A stretch of 64,000 nt of DNA, from positions 8,310,501 through 8,374,500 of the forward strand of contig OX387200.1 in the NCBI GenBank assembly GCA_947561715.1. The letters are read 5' to 3'. Origin of the DNA: Ascidia mentula. Its lineage: Eukaryota > Chordata > Ascidiacea > Phlebobranchia > Ascidiidae. A program made the translations under genes and the position numbers. This document shows positions 46,701-58,499 of this stretch, in pieces. The notes under the pieces are model-generated. The model was not told the origin of the DNA and searched no databases. It worked only from the letters and a program-made list of their open reading frames with translations. How positions within the stretch are numbered: position 1 is the stretch's first letter; every line of letters begins with the position of its first letter.

Positions 46701-48439
46701 ACCAGAACTATACTTTTACTAGCACTGATAACAAATCCAAAACAATATTGTTTATAACTTAATTTCACCTGTATCCAATATCATGTGGCATCTTCAAGGG
46801 AGGAGCATTTCTGGCCCAAGCCCAAATGGTGTTCTGTTGACCATTGCACACTTGTCCCATTCCACAACGCCTGAAGCAATACTGGAATTAAGCAAAAACA
46901 TCCTTAACAAAACAGCTGGGTAAAGTTACAAACCAATAAGGTTTCTGGGAATAAGGAGTGCTGCACCCAAATACAAGCATGTGGTGTGATGCGTTCATGG
47001 AAGCTTGCGGCGTAAATCCAACTGCACAAAGAATGTGGACATAAAACCTATTGGATTCACAGCTGTGCCACTAAATAAATTAAAACACTTACCAACATAA
47101 CTAGTTTCACCATTGAAGGGCACAGGGTGGGCTGTGCACAAATATTCATCGTCCTGGAAACACAAAGGTCATGTGAATAAACTACATTACTCATTATTTT
47201 GTTTTCTATTTTTACCACCACATAAAAACTTCCCAAAGGTCTAAACCAAGCACCGCAAATGGTGGGTCACAACCCAATTTTGGGTCGTAAGACCATGTAT
47301 TTTGAGTCAAGAAAAATGTAAATATGACTTTAGTCAAGTTTTTGAAGTAAACAGGCAGGTTAACAATGTTCAAGAGTCTGGTTACCTACAATCATTGCTT
47401 ACATGGCAGTGAAACCAACATTTATCAGCTCATGACCCACTTTTGATTGAAACATGTATGTAGAAAATTGTTGTCACCAGGGTGTCGATTTATGCCATTC
47501 TAAGTGTTCGACATGCGACGACACTGGCGGCGTGAATAAATGTTAAGTTACCGGTATACAGTACCACGAACAGACCATTGCTATCTACCAAAGTCCATAA
47601 CTTAATTAAGCCTAACGTATCGGTTACGCCAATCTTGCAACATTTACATCGATCTTGCTAGTTTTCTTTTTTTCGAAGATTGTACGGCAACGATTTTCCT
47701 ATTTACATGTAGTTTTTTGTCATACATGCTGGTGGTAAAAGTGGTTCGAAGGCGTTGTTACCAGTATAAGTCGTTTAATTGCAAACCGCAAACAATTTCT
47801 TGGAAAGAAATTTGTATTTCGAGTCTCTATCAAACAACATTTAAATGATGGTTACATAGTGTTGAAAACTTAATGGTACCATCGTTTGGGATCCCCAACC
47901 CAAAAAAATTGACGCCCTGGTTATCACTATCGAATTTGTCTTCACATGGAATGCTCTTACAGTGAGCAACTTTGCCTACCCATGGGATATGACATTAACA
48001 GTTGGGATTCTGGCCTATCAATATGGTAACATTGTCTGCAGTCATCCTGAAAGGACTTCCTGGCCCACCAGTGGAATGCACAGGTCCAAACTTCATATAT
48101 AAAGCGCAGAAGTGGTTCCCATTAAAAGATTTTAAATCTACTATATGTTTTAACATATCAACTTACATTTTGGACACGTGCTTTTGGAAACCTGATGTCC
48201 ACAACTACATTGCTATCGTCAGAATATGCTTCAGTACTTTTGCTGCAAGTGTCAGCCTTTTGTTGTTGTGATACACCTGGGCGTTTATAGGTGCTACGGT
48301 GAGATCGCAATTGTAGCATCCGGTATTCATTGTCATACTCCAACTCTTTTGCAGCCACATAGTTCAAATAGTCCAAAAAGGACTGACAATGTGCCAGTGC
48401 CACAATGGAGGATAACAAGACATATGTAAAATACCTCAT
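40712..48439 (-). CDS. PAM: Peptidylglycine alpha-amidating monooxygenase (bifunctional PHM-PAL, membrane form)
   Basis: PAM amidates neuropeptide C termini in secretory granules. PHM hydroxylates the glycine (copper, ascorbate) and PAL cleaves it. Exon 1 (48167-48439) holds a signal peptide ([18 protein letters not shown]). PHM exons lie near 47093-47155, 46950-47030, 46780-46880, 46467-46590, 46270-46410, 45930-46112 and 45351-45526. All copper ligands are seen: [28 protein letters not shown] and [15 protein letters not shown] exons lie near 44026-44130, 43496-43686, 43180-43310, 42912-43012, 42650-42858 and 42440-42598, with [16 protein letters not shown] and [15 protein letters not shown] Ser/Asn/Ala-rich linker follows (41908-42332), then a transmembrane exon ([19 protein letters not shown], about 41560-41690), then the cytosolic tail ([14 protein letters not shown], about 41230-41361). 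The last exon is acidic, near 40820, and stops at 40712. Some boundaries are approximate. Confidence 0.93.
47478..47919. repeat. 442-bp hAT-like MITE inside a PAM intron
   Basis: Termini CAGGGTGTCGATTT and AAATTGACGCCCTG form inverted repeats (two mismatches). They are flanked by GTTGTCAC (47470-47477) and GTTATCAC (47920-47927), an 8-bp duplication with one change. The element lies in the first intron of PAM and disrupts no exon. A separate repetitive-looking stretch with GGGTCACAACCC and TTTTGGGTCG motifs lies at 47260-47300. Confidence 0.75.
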
Positions 48440-48625
48440 TATGTGTGCTACTTAAGTAAAAAATGTAGCTAGCAGCATTGGCAGAGATTACATACAAACC
48501 TAAAAGGAAGAAAATTGATTTTGAATTTAAAATTTGTTTCCAGATTAATACAAATCCAATGTAAGTTTAAGCAATTTTGGAAACACAATCAGATGAAACA
48601 CAACTAAGAAGATTTTGACAGAAGT

Positions 48626-49081
48626 CTAAACTACAGTTTTGTCTTTCATGAACCTTCGGTCTGTAAGTACTTCATGGTGGCTACGTATCTTTTCAATTCC
48701 CGCCCTTTCTGCGAGTTCAACAAGCCTTTCAAATGTCTGTGGTTCATACATGGACAAAATTGTTAGCATTCGACTATTAAGGCCAACTCCAGAGTTTCTT
48801 AATCCCTCTTGAAACCTTTTTGGTGTTGTGGCATGCTCTTGACAAGCTGCATCCATACGTTCTCTTTGAAGTTTTTGTCTTGCATACACTTTTAATGCTC
48901 TGCCTCTGGTCTGATGCAGAAATGACTTGCGCAGGCTATTATACCCAAGTCCACACCGTGCCTTTAAACTCCTTTTTTTATAGTGCAAACATTGCTCTTT
49001 CATGCGTCGAATCTTCCACCATCTGTCAACAGTGTGAGCACGTAGTCTTTGATATGCCATATTTATCACAGTCAAAAACAT
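48626..49081 (-). CDS. MRPL20: Mitochondrial large ribosomal subunit protein bL20m
   Basis: A 151-residue single-exon frame (human 149 aa). It is strongly basic in the first half, with the bL20 pattern: RAHTVDRWWKIRRMKEQC, KKRSLKARCGLGYNSLRKSF, a long basic helix, then SGVGLNSRMLTILSMYEPQTF followed by LVELAER. The globular end LNRKxLxxLAIYEPxTF of human MRPL20 is closely matched. The start MFLTVINMAYQRL is the first ATG in frame and corresponds to human MVFLTAQLWLRNR. It lies 186 bp upstream of the PAM start on the same strand. Confidence 0.87.
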   Translation of the reverse strand: MFLTVINMAYQRLRAHTVDRWWKIRRMKEQCLHYKKRSLKARCGLGYNSLRKSFLHQTRGRALKVYARQKLQRERMDAACQEHATTPKRFQEGLRNSGVGLNSRMLTILSMYEPQTFERLVELAERAGIEKIRSHHEVLTDRRFMKDKTVV

Positions 49082-52000
49082 CTTGCAGTGTTCCGTACTT
49101 TAGAAAAAATGCATTTACAGGAACTTAACAGTACACACCCTGCGAACAAAATTTTCACAGTAACAGTATGTGTGGTCCAGCCCATTCAAAAACAAACAAG
49201 ACCCAATGATAAAATGAACCTTACTACTTTTATTTATTGAAACGAAATCTAAAATTACCCTAGAATATTTTAGGAACGATTTTCAATGTATTGTTAATTA
49301 CAAAACTGTTTTTAATTTCAACTAGGCCTGTCTTATAAAAATACTATACTCTTAGTGGAAACTAATCCTTAACTTACACTGGAGTTCCAATTTCAACCCT
49401 AGCATAATGGCTGAACGTTTAATTGCTGTCCAAGTTATGTAAAATAGTCGGTTTTATTTTATGATAAATAAATCTAAAATAAATTATACCCCGGGGGTAT
49501 ATCTTTCCGAGATGCCAACACAATACAGTCTGCAAACACGCCACCGCTACACGAGTGCGCTGCTGGTGGTAACATCTGCATTTCAATCAAGAAACAATGG
49601 ACCTAATAGGTAGAATAGTTTTTTTTTAATTTATAAATTTCAAAATTATTTCTTAAACAAGTATTTCGACTTTGCGTCAACAATAGGCCTGACGTCACAA
49701 TGCTGTGGGTAAAGATTTAGATTAGTGATGTTCCCAGTTCTAAATTATCCGTCCCGGCCGGATCCGGATAGTTATCAATCAAATCCGGCCGGATAATTTG
49801 GATCCGGCAGTTTGTTTACACCGATTCGTGTATTTTATCGGTATGACAAAAATGTTTGATTGCCAAACAGAATGATCAATGATATGTTAAGGTAAGCTTA
49901 TCATGAGCGTAAAAAATATACGCGGGCATTTATTAACCCTATATCGACATTTGTAAGAAATTGGTAACGTTTAGAATACATGCATCAAACACCCCCCTAA
50001 TAAACGTTTTTTGAGCGCTAGTCAAGAATATCTCATTCGTTACGTTTCAAAGAACGACAATTTTGCCATTGGAAACACTGTTATGGTAAACTCCGATAGT
50101 GGGAACGGCGGTAGTTTTCGAAAACTGTGTTTTGGTAAATGGCTGTTAGTTGTAGGTTTGCGGTTGTACTTTGAATGCTTTACTTTTAAGTTAGTGAGTT
50201 GAAAAAATCATGCATGTGGGCGTAGATGTAGGAAGTAAATACCAACGATTTTTGGTCAAATATAATTTTTTATGATCTTATGGAAATTTTTGTAAACGTA
50301 ACAAATTTGATGACACGGTCCATTAGGTAATATTTTGTAATGGATATGAAAATAATGGTATAACACGTCACGAAAAACCTTTATAACAAACAACAGAAAA
50401 ATCGGAAGTCGGCGAGTATTACAGACTGGGTCCTCAAAACGAGTAATTGCGAAATGTTTGTCCGTTTTTAGGACAAAATGCTTTCCCAACTATCCGGTAA
50501 AATTCCGGCCAGGTCCGGGTATTGAAAATTGGTCATTATCCGGCGCAAGACATCACTAGATAGGAGTTTTTCAGTAAAACGCATGTAGCGCAGCGAAAAC
50601 TCCTTTTACGGGAAAATGCTACGTTTAAGCAAAGCAGAAAATGTCGAAGAATATGAGTACCAAGCACAAAGAACAAAATTTTTCGTTTAGGCGAAGAAAA
50701 ATGTGTGGAATTAACGGCAAATAGCGCGTCTAGCAGTTACTTTGGTGTTCCCTTTTATGACGGCCATTCATTCTTGATCGCATGGAAAATAACAGCAGAG
50801 AGACACTAAAGTTTATCTGTTGGGATTTTTTGTCAATGCGTGCAATAAAAAAGTTATAAATATTAATATCTTATGCAAGTTTTCTAAACTGACCCACAGA
50901 GAATTTGGAAAACACGTTTAATAATTGATTTATTGTTTTAACGAGTTTTAATGAGACTTAGAAGAGAACCCCAAAGCCACGTAACAGCCAGATTTGCCAG
51001 TCGCCGAAAAAAGTTTCTCGTAAGTAGGACAGAATAGTGGTTGAATTCTTACCGGGACGGCGTTTACGGCCTCTATCAGCACCGGTAAGCATACTCGCAC
51101 TGCTCAACCAGATTGTAGGCCTACTCTTTCATGAAAAAATGTCCAAATTTCTTCAATATCTTTATTGAAAATTCGTTTGTACTGTACCTTTGTATTTACA
51201 AACACATTTGAGTCGTTCTACAAAGCAAAACCGAAAATAAGGATGTTTTTAACTTAAATTACCTAATACAACTCTTAAAACATGTATGGGAATCTCCTGA
51301 CAGTCTTATGGCAACGCAGACTTGATATCTGATTTTATAACAAGTTACAGCAAACCTAAGTCCTTTATCTTTCCATTGTTTTTGATATATATATATTTCG
51401 CCTATAATTCGGCATCATCAGTATCACTTATTCTATTTAAATGTAATATAACTTTTTAAATATCCTATATTCAATTCTACAATGCATTGCAAACACGAAG
51501 TCCGTATTTAAAGAACCTTACCGTGTATGCCTGTGCTTATGGTCATCACTCGAGTTCTTGCTACATAGCAATATGACCGCGTTTGTACCTCGCCGTCATG
51601 AGGTTCTTAGTTATCGATCGGCTCATATTAAAAATTCACGTGGTCACTGACGTGTTATTTTCACGAGGACAGCGGTAGGTGATAAATTGTACGAAGCGCA
51701 AAATCAATCGAAAATGATTGATCCCTCGGTAGCTTAATTCCGAAGCAACAAACCCAAGCTGCATAAAGACTCGGTGTGAGCAGGGCAACTAATTATTCCA
51801 AAAATAATGTACAAGAGCGTGCAAGTGCCCATGCAACAGCGAAAACGTCCATCTGTTTTCCCTTCGCCAGGTGCCCAAAATTTGACAATTTACGATTGTG
51901 AATCGATATCGACGCTGCTCTGACAGGTGCAAATATTGATTAACTGAAATAACCAAGCTTACCGCAAAAATAAGCTTGCCAAAGGAACAAAGCATGCCAA

Positions 52001-52346
52001 ATAAACAAGCTACATTTTCAACAGTCAAAATGTAAACTAGTTTGACGCTACAGGTATGAGCGTGACTGAGTTGCTGTTATTTTTCATATTTAACGGGCAG
52101 CAAATTGCCATTTTTACGTGCTGTTTATTCACAATGATTATATACCATCGTGGAGTTTGAACAGTTATTGAACAGTAAAGCAACCTATACAAAATACGAA
52201 ATAATTAAACACGTAACATAACAAACAACCTCTTCAAAGCATATACCAAGTTGCTGGGTTAAATAATGCTCTCATTCTTAATAGTTCGTTTAAAATTAAA
52301 AAAGGCAATAAAACAGCATCACTGGAAATATTGCAGCCACGCCAAA
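49082..52346. other. Gene-poor stretch with one large MITE
   Basis: Apart from the element at 49723-50558, no exon is convincing. A palindrome (TATACCCCGGGGGTATA, near 49485) and scattered AT-rich runs are present. A frame at 51789-52028 lacks family resemblance. Confidence 0.4.
49723..50558. repeat. Candidate non-autonomous hAT-like element (836 bp)
   Basis: Left end TAGTGATGTTCCCAG, right end ACATCACTA. Subterminal CCGGCCGGAT and TTATCCGG motifs occur on both sides in inverted orientation. The left terminus matches the short element at 9818-9922 for its first nine bases. A clean 8-bp target duplication is not visible, so the insertion may be old or the borders a few bases off. Confidence 0.5.
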
Positions 52347-53092
52347 TCAGCTTTTAGTTTGTTGATGCTTTTTTTGAAGGTCTGTATCTTCGTCCGGCTT
52401 CGTCACCGGGACCTTGCGTCCAATGAGGTTAGAATATTTTTCCTTTTCGAGTTTTATCTTTTTGTCCATGTTGCAGTCTCCCAGAATGCATGGCAATACA
52501 AACTTCTCTGGAAGAACCAATCTCTGAAGATAGGCAAACGCTTTGTTGACGTAATCAACCACTTTGTCAATGAGTGTTTTTTCTCGATTCTCGAAGCGGA
52601 TTTCTTGCAACAAGTCCTTGTCCAAATCAAGCGTCATTTTTAGTTTCGGTTTTGTCTTTTGAACCGGGGTGGTTGGTTTGTTCGCCTGTTCACACTGAAG
52701 TACATCTTTAAACCATTTTGGGAGTGTGTCGAATTTGCTAAAGAAAATTAATCGAAGACATCAATTCTCAAATCAAAGTGTACTAAAGAAGTAGATAAGA
52801 TTAACTCCATAATGCTGCAAAGAACGAAGTTTTTACAATAAAATATACGAAAAGTGATTCTCTTAAAGGTTACAAGGAATAACTTATGTGTACATGTATA
52901 AATTTATTTGTGTAATTTTGCGTTACATAAACGTGTCACATATAGCCCATCTTTATACCATGCGTCCGATATCTCCACTTTCTTTGAAATAATTCCTGCT
53001 TCTATCATCGTGTTCTGCAGGATGTGGTTCAGCTGACCTCCAACCAGAACGACGATTACAGCCCAGATTGACAGCTTTACGATAGTGTCCAT
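52347..53092 (-). CDS. Unrecognised protein with N-terminal membrane segment
   Basis: Two exons join in frame: 52959-53092 (start MDTIVKLSIWAVIVVLVGG, a single hydrophobic segment at residues about 5-24) and 52347-52737. The junction phase (2 then 1) fits, and the splice sites are GCATG|GTATAAAG and TTTCTTTAG|CAAA. The predicted product is about 174 aa: a signal anchor or uncleaved signal, then KFDTLPKWFKDVLQ, a Pro/Lys-rich linker, an amphipathic segment (LIDKVVDYVNKAFAYLQRLV) and a charged tail ending KKHQQTKS. I see no known domain. It could be a type II membrane protein, or two unrelated short genes if the splice is wrong. Confidence 0.45.
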
Positions 53093-55068
53093 TCTTACTG
53101 AAGACTTTTTGTACACGAGATTTATTGTAATACTGCATGGACTCAAGGTAACAGTAGCGACCTTTATGTGAGCCGTATGATGGAATAGGACACGTTTCTT
53201 TGCATAATGACGAAACAAGACACTTCAGATGGGACTGGAGTAGCCACTCCGAATGTCACAAGTGAGCACGAATGCATGTTCAGCCGCTAAAACAACTTAT
53301 TCTCCTCTGAGTTTGTTGATGACGTGTTGTGAAGAATTTTCGAGAATCGATTGTTGTAATGTTGGTATCTGGTTATAGTGTCTGTCCTATTGCATCAGAA
53401 AATGCAATGAGCAATAGATAAATGAATAACAAACAGCTTAATGGAGTATTATGTAGTCACATTAAAATATAACTTAGGTCTTTCAAATCCTACATTTAAA
53501 TTAAAACAACAAACCAATAAAAAATGAAAAAATAATGGTGTGTTTACGATGGTAATAGTGTGTAACAAAAATTTGTTCAAATTTTCGGAAAATTAGGATC
53601 TATAAACCTGAAATAATTTTTTTAACTGCAGTTCGAATGTATGATCTTCAAATGTCATATGCGGATTTCACTTTAAACGGTAAAGCCTCTGCCAATGATT
53701 TGATGCTGGTATAGTTGGCTATCGGTGTGACAGTTCATCATGTTTCACGCGTACCTGACGTCTGACCATGACCCACTCTAGAGGGCGCTATGCGCCTAAC
53801 CCATATTGTCGTCAAAGCGACACCTAGCGGATTAGTAACGAACGTGCAGGGTTTATCCTATTAAAATTGCGCGTACGTTAGGTTGTCGGATGATGCCATA
53901 CACTTGGCGCCTTTTTACGGTATTTTGTACAACAAAAATACTTATATTATACTTACAAAACAACAAAAATACTTATACTAAATAGGTATATCAGCGTGCG
54001 TTTGGCTGGGCTGGCCGAAAGATTATTCCACCCAACAGCCGAAATGGTCGAACCCCTGCTTGTTATACGGATTCAGTTCCGTTTCGTGATGTTTTAAAAA
54101 TTACTTTGCTCGACTCGTAAAATTTATGACTGGTTCAGAAAGCAATCGTTTAAAGACGTCGAAACATGTTCAGTTCCGGTTCGGGTTCACTTTGCAGATC
54201 CATTTTAAATACAAAATTCCATTACAAAACAAGAGTATTGTTCATTAATAACTTATTTAGGCCCGGGACTCAAGGTTTGAAAGATGCGGTTTTGTAGAAA
54301 AATATTAAATAAAAGCGCGCCAAACAGGTGCTGACGCAACTATTTTTTACTGGCGACCACTGCACGGCGGCAATGGTTTGTTTTGTTTGTGGTGTGAGTG
54401 AAAAGATTTGAGAGGATTTCAGTTACCGTGCAAGTAAGCCCTAGTAAGATTCCATTATAGTCCTGTATTTGTATAGTCGTTAATAGGACATTTGTATACC
54501 TGTAATTTAGTAGTTTTAGTACCAAAACACTTCTGCATTTTTGTGCATTTACAATAAGGACAAGTTACATTAAAAGTTAATATAAAAAATATGGAGTGGG
54601 TCCTGTGTGCAAAACAAACAAACAAAAAACAACAATATTTTCATGAAAAATTTTCTTTGTGTTTTTTTTTGGAAAGAAGGGTTTTATTTAAACGAAGTTT
54701 TGCCCATAAGCTATGCAATAACTGCATATCAGATGAGAATAGATGACGTCAAATTTCACATATATATATAAATTTTTTTTTGCTCAGAAAAAAATAACGA
54801 ATATACTAATAAACAAAAAAAATTGATTAGTCTGTGCACAATCAACGTTTGGTGAAACCAGTGCTCCTTGAAAGTTATGAACTTTCCAATCTGGCCTGCA
54901 TGTGGGAAGCTTGGAACTTAAATATCTCTGAAGATGTTGCAAAAGCAAAGCTCTATAAATGTACCAGCACCATTCTTGTAATTGTGTTTTGTATTACCAG
55001 TTTTAGTCGACATCATCATTGTGGTAACGTCATATTGTACTGTATATGTTCAGTAAATTAGTGTTGCA
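53093..55068. other. Intergenic upstream of the BTB zinc-finger gene
   Basis: AT-rich with no convincing exon. Short tandem similarity (AAAATACTTATA, near 53936 and 53967) and a TATATATA run near 54761 are the only features noted. The last 200 bp should include the BTB gene promoter or 5' UTR. Confidence 0.4.
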
Positions 55069-56896
55069 ATGATTCAAAACAATGATGCTAGTACGGTATG
55101 CCAAGAAAGGCTGCTCGCTCTCTATCAGCAGCATCTTGACCAAGAGTACTGTGATGTTGCAGTGAAAATTGAAGATGAAACATTTTATGTCCATGCCTGT
55201 ATATTGGCGGCATCCTGCCCTAAACTTCACAAACTTATAAAAGCTGCACCCAACAAGAGGAAAACCAAATATCGAAACCCATCAACAGAGTTATGTTTAT
55301 CAATGTTTTCCCCAACAAGCTTCCTGTCGCTATTACCATATTTCTATACCGGAGTAATGAATTTTGATGAGCTGTCTGTTGCAGATTTAAAGGCCTTGCA
55401 GAAGGCAGCAAAATGGTGCATGTTTGAGGAGGTATGTGTTTTATCCAGAGCTTGTTTTATCAACTTTCATCAATGTATTTGGTTTGTCAGGTTGTTCTAA
55501 AGTGCGCAAACTTGATTGAATCAAAAGGTCAATTTACATCAATATCTGTGGAATCAAATGAAAACATGTTAAAATGTGAAGTTTGCAACATTAAGTTTGA
55601 AGATTCACAACTGCTTCAAAAACACATGTTTGAAGATTCATGTGACAAAAGCACAAAGTTAGAAGTTGCGTCATTAAAATCACTTGTGCCGCAAATGGAC
55701 ACTTCTTTACCCCTGCCGACAAGTTCTGATAGTGCAGAGATTGAAGACAATAACCAAAGCTCCGTGCAGTCAACCATCATCTTGCAGTTTTCTCCTGATT
55801 CGGAAACTGGGTAGGAAAATGCATTTTGATATACTAACACTTATACGTATTGGTTTTAAAAACAGGTCTATTTCTAAAACGAATTTTTTTACCAGGTATT
55901 CATTAAAAGAAAGGAGCAATGATGATATAGGTGATGTGGATGAAGTTTCAATTGTGTGTGAGTTCATGGATGATGACATTGAAATTGAACCAACCAGGTC
56001 CCGGCGAAAACCTAGAAAATCCAAGCCATTTAGATTGGAAAAGAAAAACACCCCAAAATCAAGAACGCCCACAAAAACATGGACATGCCTTCTTTGCCCC
56101 GATGAAATTTTTTACAGAAAGCGAGATCAAGTTGTACATGTAAAAGAAAACCATGGGGTTATTAAAGCACATGCCTGTAAATATTGTGATAAAGATTTCA
56201 CAGTAAGACTGCAGTTAACTGCTCTGTAGTTCATAATATAACCTAAGAGCTTTTCTTAATCTTGCAGGCTGCTAGCTTGCTAAAGACCCACATGCGAACA
56301 CACACGAAGGAAAGAACAGATGTTTGTGTTGAATGCGGCAAGTGTTTTGCTGACAAAAAAACCTTAAAAGATCACCTGAGAAAGCATAGCGGAGAGAAAC
56401 CTTTTCTTTGCACAGAATGTGGAAAGGCATTTACATTCAGGTTTGAAAATAGTTTTACTTGCATTCAAGTTCACGCAACTCAGGCATAACAACCTATTAA
56501 GTAACTGAAAGATTGCGCATATAACTGAAAGATGATTTGCCTGTAGGTTTTTGTTGTAATCATTGATGGCATGGTAACCAGAATATGTTAATCTATATTT
56601 GCAAGTATAATCTTAAATATACTGAAATCTTACATACAGAACCCCTCTTTTAGTAATAATCCTAATTTTTTTATAGACAATCTCTGTATCGACACATGAA
56701 ATTTCACCAGGGACAAAAAATGCACAACTGTGACATTTGTGGGAAAGGGTTTGTTCTTAAACACAACCTAAGGGAACATGTGGCCAGACATGAAAAGCAA
56801 TCCAACATATCTTGCAAACAATGTCAGATGAAATTTCTCACTATGGAAGCATGTTCTGCCCATTTGAAGAATTGCAAAATGTATCTTGAGGAATAA
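55069..56896 (+). CDS. BTB/POZ and C2H2 zinc-finger transcription factor
   Basis: Five exons: 55069-55431, 55491-55810, 55896-56202, 56268-56440 and 56677-56896, all in consistent phase, giving 460 aa. An N-terminal BTB domain (residues about 12-125: HLDQEYCDVAVKIEDETFYV, HACILAASCP, YFYTGVMNFDEL) mediates dimerisation or corepressor binding. An atypical C2HC finger (CEVCNIKFEDSQLLQKH) and an acidic linker with a basic patch (RSRRKPRKSKPF) follow. The C-terminal part has six more fingers, several with the TGEK-like linker HSGEKPF, for example CVECGKCFADKKTLKDH and CDICGKGFVLKHNLREH. The last finger is CCHC-like (ends HLKNC). The domain order fits ZBTB-type nuclear factors, but I cannot name the orthologue. 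Short introns of 59-236 bp split the finger array. Confidence 0.88.
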
Positions 56897-57125
56897 TCTG
56901 ACAGTCCATTGCATGTTTTCCTGATGCTTACATTGAGGCAGTTTTGTTTTAGTTGCCTGTAACACCAGCATGTTTTTTTAAAATTGCAGAAATTTTAGTT
57001 GTACAATAAATTCCACCTTTAAACTGAAGAAATGTGCACATGCAATCTACTTTAGAAGCACTTTTTTTTTATTGTGAATTTTATTGTCACTGGAAAGCAT
57101 TGAACACAACAGAAAAGCAATATTT

Positions 57126-57881
57126 TTAAAGAATCTCTTCTCTTTCTTCCACATCTTTTAGATTTAAAACTTCCACCTTGCCCTTTCCTCTGGTTTCTTT
57201 ACTAACTACTTCATCAATTTGTCGGTAGCAGCCAGGATCAACCAGGCAAACCATTTCAAGTCCCGATGAAAATTCCTCATTCTCTACAGTCTTAATTAAC
57301 GGTTTCAGTTTTTCTTTTGTCTTCTTTGAGTCTTTTCCAGGGAGAAAAAACTTCAATCTCATTTCGGCTCGGTTTATCGGAATCTTCTCCTTGAGAAGCT
57401 TGATCACCTGCAGGGCCTGTTGTTTGGCATTTCGGTTCGGATTCACAGAGTAGTGAATGTCCTCCTTCATAGTTCTTTCTATTACAGTTACTGTGTAGGG
57501 GCGTTTGGTGTCTGGATTCACGCACTTCTCGGCAACGATGGTAGCGATGTCACGAAACATGGACTCAAGTTGGTCGTTGCGTTCTTTCTCGGAAACCTGC
57601 AGTTCTCCCTTTGTTAATATCACCAAACAAACTTCCGTTTGATTGTCCGTCCCAAAGGCGCTCACGAGATCTTGTTTCTTTGCCATCTGTCCTTTAGACA
57701 CATTGGTAAAAACGTTATGAGTTTGTAACACTTCATCAATATCCTTTTCGGTTTTGTTCCGCCATGACATCACCTTATTCTTGTAGCAGGCAATTTCAAA
57801 ACGCTTTCCTCCTTTCTTCATGCGTACAATGGCGACGTTAGTCAAACGAACTTGGTTTGTTGGTGTGAATATTAAGGACAT
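57126..57881 (-). CDS. SBDS: Ribosome maturation protein SBDS
   Basis: SBDS, with the GTPase EFL1, removes eIF6 from nascent 60S subunits; human mutations cause Shwachman-Diamond syndrome. The 251-residue single-exon frame matches the human length of 250. The FYSH domain comes first ([54 protein letters not shown]), then a central helical domain ([20 protein letters not shown]) and the C-terminal ferredoxin-like domain ([35 protein letters not shown]). The tail is more charged than usual. It is convergent with the BTB gene (229 bp between stops). Confidence 0.97.
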   Translation of the reverse strand: MSLIFTPTNQVRLTNVAIVRMKKGGKRFEIACYKNKVMSWRNKTEKDIDEVLQTHNVFTNVSKGQMAKKQDLVSAFGTDNQTEVCLVILTKGELQVSEKERNDQLESMFRDIATIVAEKCVNPDTKRPYTVTVIERTMKEDIHYSVNPNRNAKQQALQVIKLLKEKIPINRAEMRLKFFLPGKDSKKTKEKLKPLIKTVENEEFSSGLEMVCLVDPGCYRQIDEVVSKETRGKGKVEVLNLKDVEEREEIL

Positions 57882-58499
57882 TGTTGAGGAATTTTCACAT
57901 TGCCCTTAACAGCAGCACAATTGTAGTCAATTTATCTGCAACAATCTTCGCTTCGGCCCGAAGCTCTCAAATTGGACTCGCCGCATAGCGAGCATGCAAA
58001 ACAAAACGAGAGAAACAAAAGTTTACGAGACTATGCAGTTTTTACTAATTGCTTAAATTGTTCAATTGTAGCACGTTATTGATGTTGCATTGTACTGCAA
58101 ATATGGCCTATTTATTGTTACATTTTGTGGAGTTTAACGTGGTTTTTTAAAACTTTATTTAAAAAAAACGCGTAATATTATTTATGTTAAGAGCTGTAAT
58201 GGTGCGGATTAAATAGATTTCACAATATCAAATCATCCATCGGAAAAACAGGAACAGCTGCAAAACATTACGTTTATATATTAGGGGTGGATGTTTTAGC
58301 AAAAGAAGTCATTTAAAAAGCTAGCAAGAAATTTCAGGAATGTGCTTCATACCTTATGAGGCGATTGTTTTTATAACTGAACAAACTTTTGTTAACAATT
58401 TATCTTGTGCTAAAAATAGATTTGTTTATTTTTAAGATTACACTTAGCTTCAATGCATTGTAACAAACATTAGACGGACACGCACGGGTACCGTCAAGA
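57882..58499. other. Shared upstream region of SBDS and the heat-shock factor
   Basis: About 620 bp between divergent genes, presumably holding both promoters. I did not find a clear array of inverted nGAAn heat-shock elements. Confidence 0.4.

Noticed and set aside
51789-52028. 79-codon minus-strand frame with a hydrophobic start
   Set aside because: No splice-consistent neighbours and no similarity I can name; too short to support.
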